64,000 bases of DNA from Mycobacterium sp. EPa45 (GCF_001021385.1 NZ_CP011773.1:2294001-2358000), one strand, 5' to 3'. Counted from the stretch's first letter, positions 48,178 through 56,745 are shown. Notes: generated by a model not told the origin, from the sequence alone. A program made the numbers and translations.

Positions 48178-48819
48178 ATGAACCCCGAACCGATGTTGTG
48201 GCTCGCGTTGGATCTGACGGGCACGTTCGTGTTCGCGCTCAACGGCGCGCTGACCGCGGTGCGTGCCGCCCGCCTCGACATCGTCGGTGTCGTCACGCTG
48301 GGCATGGTGACCGCACTGGGCGGCGGCGTCATCCGCGACGTCATCATCGGCGATATCCCGCCGGCTACTTTTCGCGACTGGCGGTACTTCGCGCTGGCCA
48401 TCGCCGGTGGTCTGCTGGCGTTCGCGCTCAGCAAGCTGCTGCACCGACTGGAGGCATCGATCACGGTGTTCGACGCCGTGGGGCTGAGCGTGTTCGCCGT
48501 GATCGGCACGAGCAAAGCCGCGGCGTTCGGCTTGGGGATCGGACCTACGCTGCTGCTCGGTGTGGTCACCGCCGTTGGGGGCGGCACGATCCGAGACATT
48601 CTGATCGGACAGATTCCCACCGTGCTGCGCAGCGAGCTGTATGCGATCCCCGCTCTGGCGGCCGCCGGGCTCACCGTCGCGGCCATCCAACTTGATGTCT
48701 ACGGGCTGGCGGCCGCCTTGGGGGCCGCGGCGGTCTGCTTCGTCATCCGGATGCTCGGCGTTCGGTTCGGGCTCAACGCGCCGGGTCCGCTGGGCACGAA
48801 CCGAGACGACGAACGCTGA
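48178..48819 (+). CDS. trimeric intracellular cation channel (TRIC/UPF0126) family protein
   Basis: This 213-residue membrane protein has seven helices made from a duplicated unit. The paired glycine motifs are VTALGGGVIRDVIIGDIPP and VTAVGGGTIRDILIGQIPT, the mark of the bacterial TRIC family. I choose ATG 48178, 23 bp after the CopZ-like gene; the longer frame overlapping the ATPase end is a shadow. It may serve as a counter-ion channel for the copper ATPase, which is speculation. Confidence 0.9.
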   Translation: MNPEPMLWLALDLTGTFVFALNGALTAVRAARLDIVGVVTLGMVTALGGGVIRDVIIGDIPPATFRDWRYFALAIAGGLLAFALSKLLHRLEASITVFDAVGLSVFAVIGTSKAAAFGLGIGPTLLLGVVTAVGGGTIRDILIGQIPTVLRSELYAIPALAAAGLTVAAIQLDVYGLAAALGAAAVCFVIRMLGVRFGLNAPGPLGTNRDDER

Positions 48820-48822
48820 GGT

Positions 48823-50103
48823 TCAGGACAGCCAGGCCAGCGCCGCCACCACGAGGGCTTGGGTGCCGGTGTCCAGGGTCGGCTGGATGACCGGAGCGAA
48901 GGCGGGCGAGTGGTTGACGGGGATGTCTTGGCTGACCCGTCCCGCGCCGGCGGCCGTTCGGTACTGCTGCTCGTCGATCCCGCCGATACCCCAGTAGGTG
49001 TAGGGGACGCCGAGGGCGTTGGGGATGTCACTGAAATCCTCGCTGGCTGACCCCTGCGGCATGGGTTGAAGGTGTTCGCCGAAATGTCGCGCGAAGGCGT
49101 CATTCACACGGTCGGTTACTTCATTGTCGTTGACGGTCAGGGGAAACGAGTCGTAGAGCTCGAACTCCGGCTCTCTGGGCGAATCGGACGCCTGGCACTC
49201 GGCCACGACGATGCGGCGTATCGCGTTGAGTACCGCGGCGCGCGTGGATTCGTCATACGTGCGCAGATTGAGTTCGAGGACGGCGTGATCGCCTATCACG
49301 TTGCTCTTGGTGCCGGCTCGAATACTGCCGACGGTCAGAACGACGGTGTCGGCCGGAGCAATCTCTCGAGAAACGATCGTTTGCAAGCGGATCACGATCA
49401 TCGCGGCGAGGACCACCGGGTCCACCGCCGCCTGAGGCATCGAGCCGTGCGCGCCGCGGCCGTAGACCGTGACGCGCATGCTGTCGGCCGCTGACAGGAA
49501 CGGACCACGGTGCGTTCCGACCATGCCCGCCGGTAGCGGAAGCACATGTTGCGCCAGGGCGACGTCGACGGCCGGAATAGCCTCGCGCAGGCCGTCATCG
49601 ATCATTCCTCGGGCGCCATCACCGACTTCTTCAGCCGGTTGGAACACGGCGACGACCGTGCCCCGCCAGTGGTGGGTCCCTTGGGCGAGCAATGTGGCGG
49701 CGCCGAGCAGGCAGGTGACGTGAATGTCGTGTCCGCAGGCGTGCATCACCGGAACGTCTTTGCCGGAGTCGTCAGTGGCGTGCACTTTACTGGCGTAGGC
49801 CAGACCGGTTACCTCCTCGACGGGCAAGGCGTCCATGTCGGCACGCATCAAGACCGTCGGACCGGTGCCGGAGCGGATGATGCCGACCACCCCCGTGCCG
49901 CCGATACCCTCGTGCACCTCGTAGCCGCACTCGCGCAGCATGCCCGCCACCAGGCCGGCGGTGCGGTGTTCTTGGTGAGAGAGTTCCGGATGCTCGTGCA
50001 GGTCCCGATACAAGTCCTCCTGCCACTGACGGATATCGTCGAGGCCGTCGAGGACGAGGGCCTCGCCGCGAGCCATCGGATCTGCCCCTGAGCTCTGCGC
50101 CAT
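48823..50103 (-). CDS. M20 family amidohydrolase (hippurate hydrolase/aminoacylase type)
   Basis: This 426-residue metallopeptidase-fold amidase has RDLHEHPELSHQEHRTA, the metal site HACGHDIHVTCLLG and the dimerisation-domain GRGAHGSMPQAAVDP. It cleaves N-acyl amino acids in its family. ATG 50103 has AAGGAG before it; a frame from 50199 adds 32 unsupported residues. It is divergent from the SGNH hydrolase gene with 170 bp between, and converges on the TRIC gene with 3 bp between stops. Confidence 0.9.
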   Translation of the reverse strand: MAQSSGADPMARGEALVLDGLDDIRQWQEDLYRDLHEHPELSHQEHRTAGLVAGMLRECGYEVHEGIGGTGVVGIIRSGTGPTVLMRADMDALPVEEVTGLAYASKVHATDDSGKDVPVMHACGHDIHVTCLLGAATLLAQGTHHWRGTVVAVFQPAEEVGDGARGMIDDGLREAIPAVDVALAQHVLPLPAGMVGTHRGPFLSAADSMRVTVYGRGAHGSMPQAAVDPVVLAAMIVIRLQTIVSREIAPADTVVLTVGSIRAGTKSNVIGDHAVLELNLRTYDESTRAAVLNAIRRIVVAECQASDSPREPEFELYDSFPLTVNDNEVTDRVNDAFARHFGEHLQPMPQGSASEDFSDIPNALGVPYTYWGIGGIDEQQYRTAAGAGRVSQDIPVNHSPAFAPVIQPTLDTGTQALVVAALAWLS

Positions 50104-50273
50104 TCGAGACTCCTTCCACTGAGCCAAATTGAGGAGTACCCAATGGGGAACGCACCGAACGCGGGTACCCCGAGACGGTGGCTGCTGCCGGACATCCAAC
50201 CCGCCCTAGGCTGCTCGGGCCTCCGATAACGTTGGGCCTCGCCACCGTCGAGCGGTGAAGGGATACACGACCA

Positions 50274-51419
50274 ATGCCCAACCTGTTGGAGGTCCCGATC
50301 TCGGTAGGCCTGCTGCGGGGAGCATGCGAACTCGAGCGTACGGACGTCGGTCTGCTGCCGCACCGACTGCCCGCGTGGGCCCGGGCCCAATGCGACGATC
50401 CCCAGTTGGCGATGGCCGAATCCCAAGCCGCCGGTTGCCGATTGGTGTTCGAAACCCGGTCTACCGAGATCGAACTCGAAGCGCTACGCACCCGTCCTGC
50501 CTACAAGGGCATGCCGATGCGACCCGACGGAATCTATGACCTGCTGATCGATGGGACGCTGACGGCGCAGGCGAGTCTGAGCGGTGGCAACGTGCTGATG
50601 AAGGACGCCGCCGCCGGCACCGAGGAGCTCATTGCGGGTGCGTCCGGCACGATTCGCTTCACGGACCTACCTGATCGGCACAAGTCCGTCGAGATCTGGT
50701 TGCCGCACAACGAAATCACCGAACTGATCGCACTTCGCAGCGATCAGCCGGTGGCGCCCAGTTCGATCACGCGGCCGGTCTGGCTGCATCACGGCAGCTC
50801 CATCAGTCACGGTTCGAACGCGCTGCATCCGACCGGGACCTGGCCGGCGGTGGCTTCCACCGGCGCCGGTGTCGAACTGATCAACCTCGGGCTGGGCGGA
50901 GGCGCCCTGCTCGATCCGTTCATCGCGCGCACGATGCGCGACATTCCCGCCGATCTCATCAGCGTCAAGATCGGTATCAACATCGTCAACGCCGACCTGA
51001 TGCGCCTGCGTGCCTTCGGCCCTGCCGTGCACGGCTTCCTCGACACCATCCGCGACGGGCACCCCGCCACCCCGATCGTCGTCGTCTCCGCCGTGCACTG
51101 TCCCATCCACGAACACACGCCGGGACCGCTGGCACCCGACTTCAGCGGGGGAACGCTGGCGTTCGCCGCGACCGGCGACCCGGCCGACGTCGCCGCAGGC
51201 AAGCTCACCCTCAGCGTGATTCGCGACGAGCTCGCCGGCATCGTCAGACGACGCTCCGAGACCGACCCGAACCTGCAGTACGTCGATGGGCTAGACCTGT
51301 ACGGACCGGCAGACTTCGCCGAATTCCCGCTCGGTGACCGGCTACACCCAGGCCCTGAAGCCCACGAACGCATCGGCCGGCGGTTCGCCGCGATCATCCG
51401 GGACGCCGTCGCCGGCTGA
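50274..51419 (+). CDS. SGNH/GDSL-type hydrolase
   Basis: This 381-residue protein has an N-terminal beta-rich region (about residues 1-165) and a C-terminal SGNH hydrolase domain (about 170-381). The nucleophile block is HHGSSISHGSN, the glycine block LGLGGGALLD, the asparagine block VKIGINIVNAD, and the catalytic Asp/His D-R-L-H in GDRLHPGPEAHERIG. No signal peptide is seen. Such two-domain proteins are esterases or deacylases. It precedes the oxygenase cluster by 99 bp; whether it belongs to it is unclear. Confidence 0.83.
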   Translation: MPNLLEVPISVGLLRGACELERTDVGLLPHRLPAWARAQCDDPQLAMAESQAAGCRLVFETRSTEIELEALRTRPAYKGMPMRPDGIYDLLIDGTLTAQASLSGGNVLMKDAAAGTEELIAGASGTIRFTDLPDRHKSVEIWLPHNEITELIALRSDQPVAPSSITRPVWLHHGSSISHGSNALHPTGTWPAVASTGAGVELINLGLGGGALLDPFIARTMRDIPADLISVKIGINIVNADLMRLRAFGPAVHGFLDTIRDGHPATPIVVVSAVHCPIHEHTPGPLAPDFSGGTLAFAATGDPADVAAGKLTLSVIRDELAGIVRRRSETDPNLQYVDGLDLYGPADFAEFPLGDRLHPGPEAHERIGRRFAAIIRDAVAG

Positions 51420-51450
51420 CGGGCGGGCGGCAATCCCTGTCGATCAATAT

Positions 51451-51460
51451 CAACTACTTG
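51451..51460. promoter_or_regulatory. MarR-box-like site before the first Rieske operon
   Basis: CAACTACTTG lies 58 bp before the first Rieske start. It differs by one base from the perfect palindrome CAAGTACTTG found before the reductase gene, which suggests the same MarR protein acts on both units. It sits in an AT-richer stretch (GATCAATATCAACTACTTG) unlike the surrounding sequence. A dyad GTTATT/AATAAC (51460-51484) follows. Confidence 0.5.
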
Positions 51461-51518
51461 TTATTCTTCCGGGGCAGCAATAACGTCGAACGGTATCCAC
51501 CCGTCGAAGGAGAAGACG

Positions 51519-52784
51519 TTGCCTCGCTTCCCCAAGCCTGTTGAAGGCAGCTGGACCGAGCACTACCCCGAGCTGGGGACCGGTCCGGTGTCCTACGAGG
51601 ATTCCATCAGCCCGGAGTTCTATGAACTGGAACGCGTTGCGGTGTTCAAACGCGCCTGGCTCAATGTCGGCCGGGTGGAACAGATTCCGCGTACCGGGAA
51701 CTACTTCACCAAGGAACTCAAGGTCGTCAACACCTCGATCATCGTGGTGCGCAACCGCGACGGCAAGGTCAATGCGTTTCACAACATCTGCCGCCACCGG
51801 GGCAACAAGCTGGTTTGGGACGACGATCCGCGCGCGGAGAGTTCCGGGACCTGCCGCCAGTTTGTGTGCAAGTACCACGCCTGGCGTTACGACCTGGACG
51901 GCAACCTCACCTTTGTGCAGCAAGAGGAGGAGTTCTTCAACCTGGACAAGAACCGGTACGGCCTGGTGTCGGTGCACTGCGACGTCTGGGAAGGGTTCAT
52001 CTTCGTCAACTTCGCTCCCGTGCCGGAGCAGTCCCTGACGGAGTTCCTCGGGCCGATGGTCACCGGCCTGTCCGGCTATCCCTTCGACAAGATGACCTCG
52101 CGCTGGACCTACCGGTCTGAGGTCAAGGCCAACTGGAAGCTGTACCTGGATGCCTTCCAGGAGTTCTATCACGCACCGGTACTGCATGCGAACCAGTCGC
52201 CGACCAAGTACTCGCAAGCCGCGGCCGAGGCCGGTTTCGAGGCGCCGCACTACCGCATCGACGGCCCGCACCGTCTGGTGAGCACGTCGGGCGTGCGTAT
52301 CTGGGAGATGGACGCCGAGATGCGCAAGCCGATCGAAGACATCTGCCGCAGCGGGCTTTTCGGGCCCTGGGACGGACCGGACCTCGGCGAGATGCCGCCG
52401 GGTCTCAACCCCGCCAAGTGCAATCCGTGGGGGCTGGACTCATTCCAGCTGTTCCCGAACTTCGTCATCCTGATCTGGGGGCAGGGCTGGTACCTGACGT
52501 ATCACTACTGGCCGACATCGCATAACACCCACATCTTCGAGGGCTCGGCGTACTTCCCCCAGCCGCGCAGTCCGCGCGAGCGCATCGCGCAGGAACTGGC
52601 GGCGGCCTCGTTCAAGGAGTACGGCCTGCAGGACGCGAATACCCTTGAGGCCACCCAGATGATGGTCGAGTCGGGTTACGTCGACAGGTTCCTCCTCAAC
52701 GACCAGGAGGTGCTCTTGCGACACCTGCACAAGGAGACGGCCGACTGGGTAGACGAGTACCAGCGCAAGAGAGCCGGGGTGTGA
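51519..52784 (+). CDS. Rieske non-haem iron oxygenase, alpha subunit (copy 1)
   Basis: This 421-residue protein has a Rieske domain with C91-R-H93 and C117-K-Y-H120. The 23-residue spacing is longer than the usual 15-17. The catalytic domain carries the bridging aspartate and mononuclear iron histidines in LDAFQEFYHAPVLH and a likely third ligand in GLQDANTLEATQ. It starts at TTG 51519 with AAGGAGAAG upstream. It is closely related to copy 2 at 56746, by eye well over half identical. The small-protein gene overlaps its end. Substrate is unknown; members hydroxylate or demethylate aromatics, sterols and amines. Confidence 0.92.
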   Translation: MPRFPKPVEGSWTEHYPELGTGPVSYEDSISPEFYELERVAVFKRAWLNVGRVEQIPRTGNYFTKELKVVNTSIIVVRNRDGKVNAFHNICRHRGNKLVWDDDPRAESSGTCRQFVCKYHAWRYDLDGNLTFVQQEEEFFNLDKNRYGLVSVHCDVWEGFIFVNFAPVPEQSLTEFLGPMVTGLSGYPFDKMTSRWTYRSEVKANWKLYLDAFQEFYHAPVLHANQSPTKYSQAAAEAGFEAPHYRIDGPHRLVSTSGVRIWEMDAEMRKPIEDICRSGLFGPWDGPDLGEMPPGLNPAKCNPWGLDSFQLFPNFVILIWGQGWYLTYHYWPTSHNTHIFEGSAYFPQPRSPRERIAQELAAASFKEYGLQDANTLEATQMMVESGYVDRFLLNDQEVLLRHLHKETADWVDEYQRKRAGV

Positions 52785-53113
52785 CGATGCCCAAGTTGCC
52801 CGAGGAATTCGCCGATCTCGAGGAATTCGCCGACTGGTGTCTGTCCAGCGAGGCTGAGCGCTACGCCAAACGGCTGGCCAGCACCATGAGCGAGATGCAA
52901 GCGTTCTACGACGCGATCACCCCGCGTGCCGAAGAGGCTATCGCCTACTGCGACAAGTTCTCTCTAAACGAACTGCCCGACGACGTGCTGAACCTGATGC
53001 ACCTGCTGTACTCGATGATCATCGTGTCCTTCCCGGTGGAGTGCTGGAAGCAGCCGAAGGTTCCCGACACCGGCGCTACCGCGCTGGACTGCATCATCGA
53101 ACCGGTCCCGTGA
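52781..53113 (+). CDS. small protein partnered with Rieske oxygenase (copy 1), family not recognised
   Basis: This 110-residue soluble, mainly helical, acidic protein begins at GTG 52781, overlapping the oxygenase stop (GTGA). I recognise no family. It is a clear paralogue of the 111-residue product at 58017: both contain EEAIxYCDKFSLxELPxD, then NLxHLxYSxIxV and VExxxQP. Each lies directly behind an oxygenase alpha subunit. It is too short and of the wrong pattern for the usual beta subunit of ring-hydroxylating dioxygenases. A cofactor-maturation, docking or substrate-delivery role is inferred. Confidence 0.8.
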   Translation: MTMPKLPEEFADLEEFADWCLSSEAERYAKRLASTMSEMQAFYDAITPRAEEAIAYCDKFSLNELPDDVLNLMHLLYSMIIVSFPVECWKQPKVPDTGATALDCIIEPVP

Positions 53114-54363
53114 GCGCTACGGTCCTGAAGGCAGCTCGGTGGGCGGACATCGAGGCCGGTGAGGTACGGTCGCCGGCGGTCATCGTCGTGGACGGTGGCC
53201 GCATTTCGGCGGTGAATCCAGCCGAGCCGCTGCCGGATTCGGCCACGGTGATCGACCTCGGCGATGTCACCCTGTTGCCCGGGCTGATGGACATGGAGCT
53301 CAACCTGCTCATCGGCGGCCCGGGCGGTCCCGACGGGCTGCCCAGTCCCATGCACGGGGTTCAGGACGACCCGGCCTACCGCACGCTGCGCGGGGCGGTG
53401 AACGCGCGCACCACCCTGGAAGCCGGCTTCACCACCGTCCGCAACCTCGGCCTGATGGTCAAGACCGGCGGCTATCTGCTCGACGTCGCGCTGCAGCGGG
53501 CGATCGATCAGGGCTGGCACGTCGGGCCGCGGATCTATCCGGCCGGCCACGCGGTGACGCCCTATGGCGGACACCTGGATCCGACGGTGTTCCAGCGCCT
53601 GGCCCCGGGCATCATGCCGCTGAGCGTGGCCGAGGGTATCGCCAACGGCGTGCCCGATGTGCAGGCATGCGTGCGGTACCAGATTCGCCACGGCGCCAAG
53701 CTGATCAAGGTGTCCGCCTCCGGCGGCGTCATGTCGCACAGCACCTCACCGGGCTCACAACAGTTTTCCGACGCCGAGTTCGCCGCGATCGCCGACGAGG
53801 CCCACCGGGCGGGCCTGCGGGTTGCCGCGCACGCGGTGGGCGACAGCGCAATCCAGGCCTGCATCCGGGCGGGCATCGACTGCATCGAACACGGGTTCCT
53901 GGCCTCCGACGAGACCATCCAGATGATGGTGGATCACGGCACTTTCCTGGTCTCCACGACGTATCTGACCGAGGCGATGGCGATCGACCGCATCGCACCG
54001 GAACTTCGCCGCAAGGCCGAGACCGTGTTCCCGCAAGCCAAGGCCATGCTGCCCAAGGCCATCGCCGCCGGCGTGAAGATCGCATGCGGCAGCGATGCCC
54101 CGGCGATCCCGCACGGCCAGCAGGCCAAGGAGATCGTCGCACTGGTGAGACGCGGAATGACGCCGATGCAGGCCCTTCGTGCGGCCACCATCACCAGCGC
54201 CGAGCTCATCGACGAGGCGGGCGACCTCGGCCGGCTGGCGCCGGGGTATCTCGCCGACATCATCGCGGTGCCGGGAGACCCGTCGTCTGACATCACCACG
54301 ACGCTCGACGTACAGTTCGTCATGAAGAACGGCGAGATCTACAAGCAGCCGGCACCGCTATGA
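53110..54363 (+). CDS. amidohydrolase-superfamily protein with altered HxH motif
   Basis: This 417-residue protein has the imidazolonepropionase/prolidase-like fold: an N-terminal beta sandwich, then the barrel. Where PGLxDxHxH is expected it reads L-M-D61-M-E63-L-N65, so the two first-strand metal histidines are Glu and Asn. Other ligands look intact: lysine in GAKLIKVSASGG, histidines in VAAHAVGDS and IEHGFLASDE, aspartate in CGSDAPAIPHG. It may be a one-metal or non-hydrolytic enzyme. It starts at GTG 53110, overlapping the small gene, and overlaps the MarR start. Confidence 0.83.
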   Translation: MSATVLKAARWADIEAGEVRSPAVIVVDGGRISAVNPAEPLPDSATVIDLGDVTLLPGLMDMELNLLIGGPGGPDGLPSPMHGVQDDPAYRTLRGAVNARTTLEAGFTTVRNLGLMVKTGGYLLDVALQRAIDQGWHVGPRIYPAGHAVTPYGGHLDPTVFQRLAPGIMPLSVAEGIANGVPDVQACVRYQIRHGAKLIKVSASGGVMSHSTSPGSQQFSDAEFAAIADEAHRAGLRVAAHAVGDSAIQACIRAGIDCIEHGFLASDETIQMMVDHGTFLVSTTYLTEAMAIDRIAPELRRKAETVFPQAKAMLPKAIAAGVKIACGSDAPAIPHGQQAKEIVALVRRGMTPMQALRAATITSAELIDEAGDLGRLAPGYLADIIAVPGDPSSDITTTLDVQFVMKNGEIYKQPAPL

Positions 54364-54818
54364 AGAACGGCGCCGAAAACCTCCTGTGGCTGCTCAAGCA
54401 GGCCTTTCACTACTCCGGGCACACCGTCAACGAGGCGATGAGCAAGCACGGTGTCACCAGTGCACAGACCGGTCTGTTGCGGCAGCTCGCCGACGAACCG
54501 GGACTGTCGGGGGCAGAACTCGGCCGCCGGCTGCTGATCAGCCCTCAGGGTGCTCAGCTCGCGCTGGCCACACTCGAGAAGAACGGACTGATCGAACGCA
54601 AACCCGATCCCGAGCACGGCCGCATCCAGCGTGCCTACCTCACCGAGAAGGGTCGGCGCACCGTCACCGCTGCCAACGCCGACGCGGTGGCCGCTCACGA
54701 CGAGCTGTTCTCGGTACTGACGGCTGAAGAGCGAAAGACGTTGGCCGAGTTGTTGATTCGCATTGTCGAAAAGGGCCACGGTGAAGTCTCGATCACACTG
54801 CACCCGGACGCCGACTGA
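54360..54818 (+). CDS. MarR family transcriptional regulator
   Basis: This 152-residue regulator has the winged helix in SAQTGLLRQLADEPGLSGAEL, recognition helix LLISPQGAQLALATLEKNGLI and wing RKPDPEHGRIQRAYLT. ATG 54360 overlaps the amidohydrolase stop (ATGA), making it the last gene of the first oxygenase unit. Two palindromic boxes lie 10-40 bp after its stop, in front of the reductase gene. It likely represses both units and hence itself, with a pathway substrate as inducer. Confidence 0.88.
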   Translation: MKNGAENLLWLLKQAFHYSGHTVNEAMSKHGVTSAQTGLLRQLADEPGLSGAELGRRLLISPQGAQLALATLEKNGLIERKPDPEHGRIQRAYLTEKGRRTVTAANADAVAAHDELFSVLTAEERKTLAELLIRIVEKGHGEVSITLHPDAD

Positions 54819-54827
54819 CAGGCATGG

Positions 54828-54857
54828 CAAGTGCTTGATACTAATGACAAGTACTTG
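54828..54857. promoter_or_regulatory. tandem CAAGTNCTTG MarR boxes before the second oxygenase unit
   Basis: CAAGTGCTTG (54828-54837) and the perfect palindrome CAAGTACTTG (54848-54857) are exactly 20 bp apart, about two helical turns, and each is followed by ATA. They lie 16-45 bp before the reductase start at 54873. Repeat, spacing and place next to marR strongly suggest operators. Confidence 0.68.
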
Positions 54858-54872
54858 ATATTGTTGTCGACG

Positions 54873-55913
54873 ATGGACACGACCTGCCGACCCGAGGTCA
54901 GCGGCGACGACGTCGTGCGGCTGCGGATTTCCGATGTGCAATCTGAGACCGCCGATTGCGTCTCGCTGGTCTTCGACGTGCCCGACGACCTCCGGGACCG
55001 CTTCCGCTATAGCGCCGGTCAGTACCTGACGCTACGGGTGACCGTCGCCGGCGTGGAGCATCGGCGGTGCTACTCGATGTCGTCATCGCCCGCACTCGCC
55101 GAGCCCCTGCGGATCACCGTCAAGCGCGATCCGGGCGGGGTGGTGTCGAACTGGATCAACGACACCGTGGTTGCCGGTGCCGAAATCCACGCCGAGGCGC
55201 CGCAGGGACGCTTCGTCCTGGATTCCTCCGGCCGTGACATCGTCGCCTTCGCGGGCGGAAGTGGCATCACGCCGGTCGTCTCGCTGATCCGCACGGCGCT
55301 GGCCACCACGGACCGACGGGTGCGGCTCTTTTACGCCAACCGCAGCGCCGACTCGGTGATCTTCGCCAAGCTGCTGCGCGGGCTCGTCGACGAATACGGC
55401 GACCGGATCGCCGTGCACCATCATCTCGACAGTGAAGACGGCGTGGTCACCGCGGCCGTGCTGACGGCTTTCCTGGCCGACGTCGACGATGCCGAGTACT
55501 TCGTCTGCGGCCCAACGTTGTTCATGGACGCAGTGGAGGCGACCCTGCGCGATTCCGCGGTGCCCGCCGGCCAGGTGCACCTCGAGCGGTTCGTCGCCGC
55601 AACGCCCGCCGCGACTGTGCCCACCCCCGGCGATGAGGTCACCGAACAGGTGACCATCGAACTCGATCGGCGCACCACCACCGCGGACTACCGGTCCGGA
55701 AACACGCTGCTGCAGACCGCGCGGATGGCCGGATTGAAGGCGCCGTCGTCATGCGAAACCGGTTCGTGCGGAACGTGTATCGCGCAGGTGACCGAGGGTG
55801 GGGCGCGCATGCTCAACAACAATGCGCTCGACGACGACGAAGTCGCCGACGGCTGGGTGTTGACGTGCCAGGCCATGCCCACGACCAGGACCGTACGGGT
55901 CGTCTACGAGTAA
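54873..55913 (+). CDS. oxygenase reductase with FAD, NAD and 2Fe-2S domains
   Basis: This 346-residue electron-transfer protein has an FAD domain (YSAGQYLTLRV, RRCYSMSSSP), a nicotinamide domain (GGSGITPVVSLIRTAL, EYFVCGPTLFMDAVE) and a C-terminal plant-type ferredoxin domain with CETGSCGTC and a distal cysteine in WVLTCQAMP. This order is that of KshB/PaaE-type reductases. It is the only reductase in the cluster, so it probably feeds both Rieske copies. I start at ATG 54873; GTG 54831 would overlap the operators. No clear SD, so it may be leaderless. Confidence 0.9.
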   Translation: MDTTCRPEVSGDDVVRLRISDVQSETADCVSLVFDVPDDLRDRFRYSAGQYLTLRVTVAGVEHRRCYSMSSSPALAEPLRITVKRDPGGVVSNWINDTVVAGAEIHAEAPQGRFVLDSSGRDIVAFAGGSGITPVVSLIRTALATTDRRVRLFYANRSADSVIFAKLLRGLVDEYGDRIAVHHHLDSEDGVVTAAVLTAFLADVDDAEYFVCGPTLFMDAVEATLRDSAVPAGQVHLERFVAATPAATVPTPGDEVTEQVTIELDRRTTTADYRSGNTLLQTARMAGLKAPSSCETGSCGTCIAQVTEGGARMLNNNALDDDEVADGWVLTCQAMPTTRTVRVVYE

Positions 55914-55947
55914 TGGGACAGGGGTCGGCGATGCGAGAGGATGTTCA

Positions 55948-56691
55948 GTGAGCAGGGTTGCGGTGGTGACCGGCGGCGGGTCGGGCATGGGCGAATCGAC
56001 GTGCCATGAACTCGGACGCCGCGGTAACAAGGTCGCGGTCCTCGATTTGGACGAGTCTGCGGCCCAACGAGTCGCCGACGACCTGCGCGGCCAGGGTGTG
56101 ACCGCGATCGGTGTCGGTGCTGACGTCGCGGACCGCCCGGCAATGGAAGACGCCTTCGCCAAGGTGCGTTCCGAGCTCGGGCCGACGACGATCCTGGTCA
56201 CCAGTGCGGGGCTGTTCGGCTTTTCGCCCTTCGTCGATATGCGCGTCGAGGACTGGGAACGGGTGATCGCGGTCAACCTCACCGGAACCTTCCATGCCTG
56301 CCAGCTCGCGGTGCCCGACATGCTCGCCGCCGGCTGGGGACGCATCATCATGATTTCGTCGTCGAGTGCCCAGCGGGGCTCGCCGGAGATGGCGCACTAT
56401 GCCGCGTCCAAGGGCGGGGTGCTCAGTCTGACTCGGTCCTTGGCCCGCGAGTACGCCGCGCGCGGCATCACGGTGAACAACATCCCCCCGTCGGGGATCG
56501 AGACGCCGATGCAGCACCAGCAGCAGGCTGCCGGAATTCTGCCGTCCACCGAGCAGATGGCCGCCAACATCCCGATGGGCCATCTCGGAACCGGCGACGA
56601 CATCGCCGCGATGGTCGGATTCCTCAGCTCGAACGAAGCCGGTTTCATCACCGGTCAGACCATCGGCGTCAACGGCGGCGCAGTGATGTGA
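55948..56691 (+). CDS. short-chain dehydrogenase/reductase
   Basis: This 247-residue classical SDR has the cofactor motif TGGGSGMGE, the loop VTSAGLFGFSPF, the catalytic serines in IMISSSSAQRGS and the YAASKGG tyrosine/lysine. The ending FITGQTIGVNGGAVM is typical of FabG-like members. It starts at GTG 55948, 34 bp after the reductase and 54 bp before Rieske copy 2. It likely oxidises a hydroxylated intermediate made by the oxygenases. Confidence 0.9.
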   Translation: MSRVAVVTGGGSGMGESTCHELGRRGNKVAVLDLDESAAQRVADDLRGQGVTAIGVGADVADRPAMEDAFAKVRSELGPTTILVTSAGLFGFSPFVDMRVEDWERVIAVNLTGTFHACQLAVPDMLAAGWGRIIMISSSSAQRGSPEMAHYAASKGGVLSLTRSLAREYAARGITVNNIPPSGIETPMQHQQQAAGILPSTEQMAANIPMGHLGTGDDIAAMVGFLSSNEAGFITGQTIGVNGGAVM

Positions 56692-56745
56692 AACCAGCCG
56701 TCGCACAGCACTTGTCCCCAACCTAGTCCGACACCAGGAGGTTCC

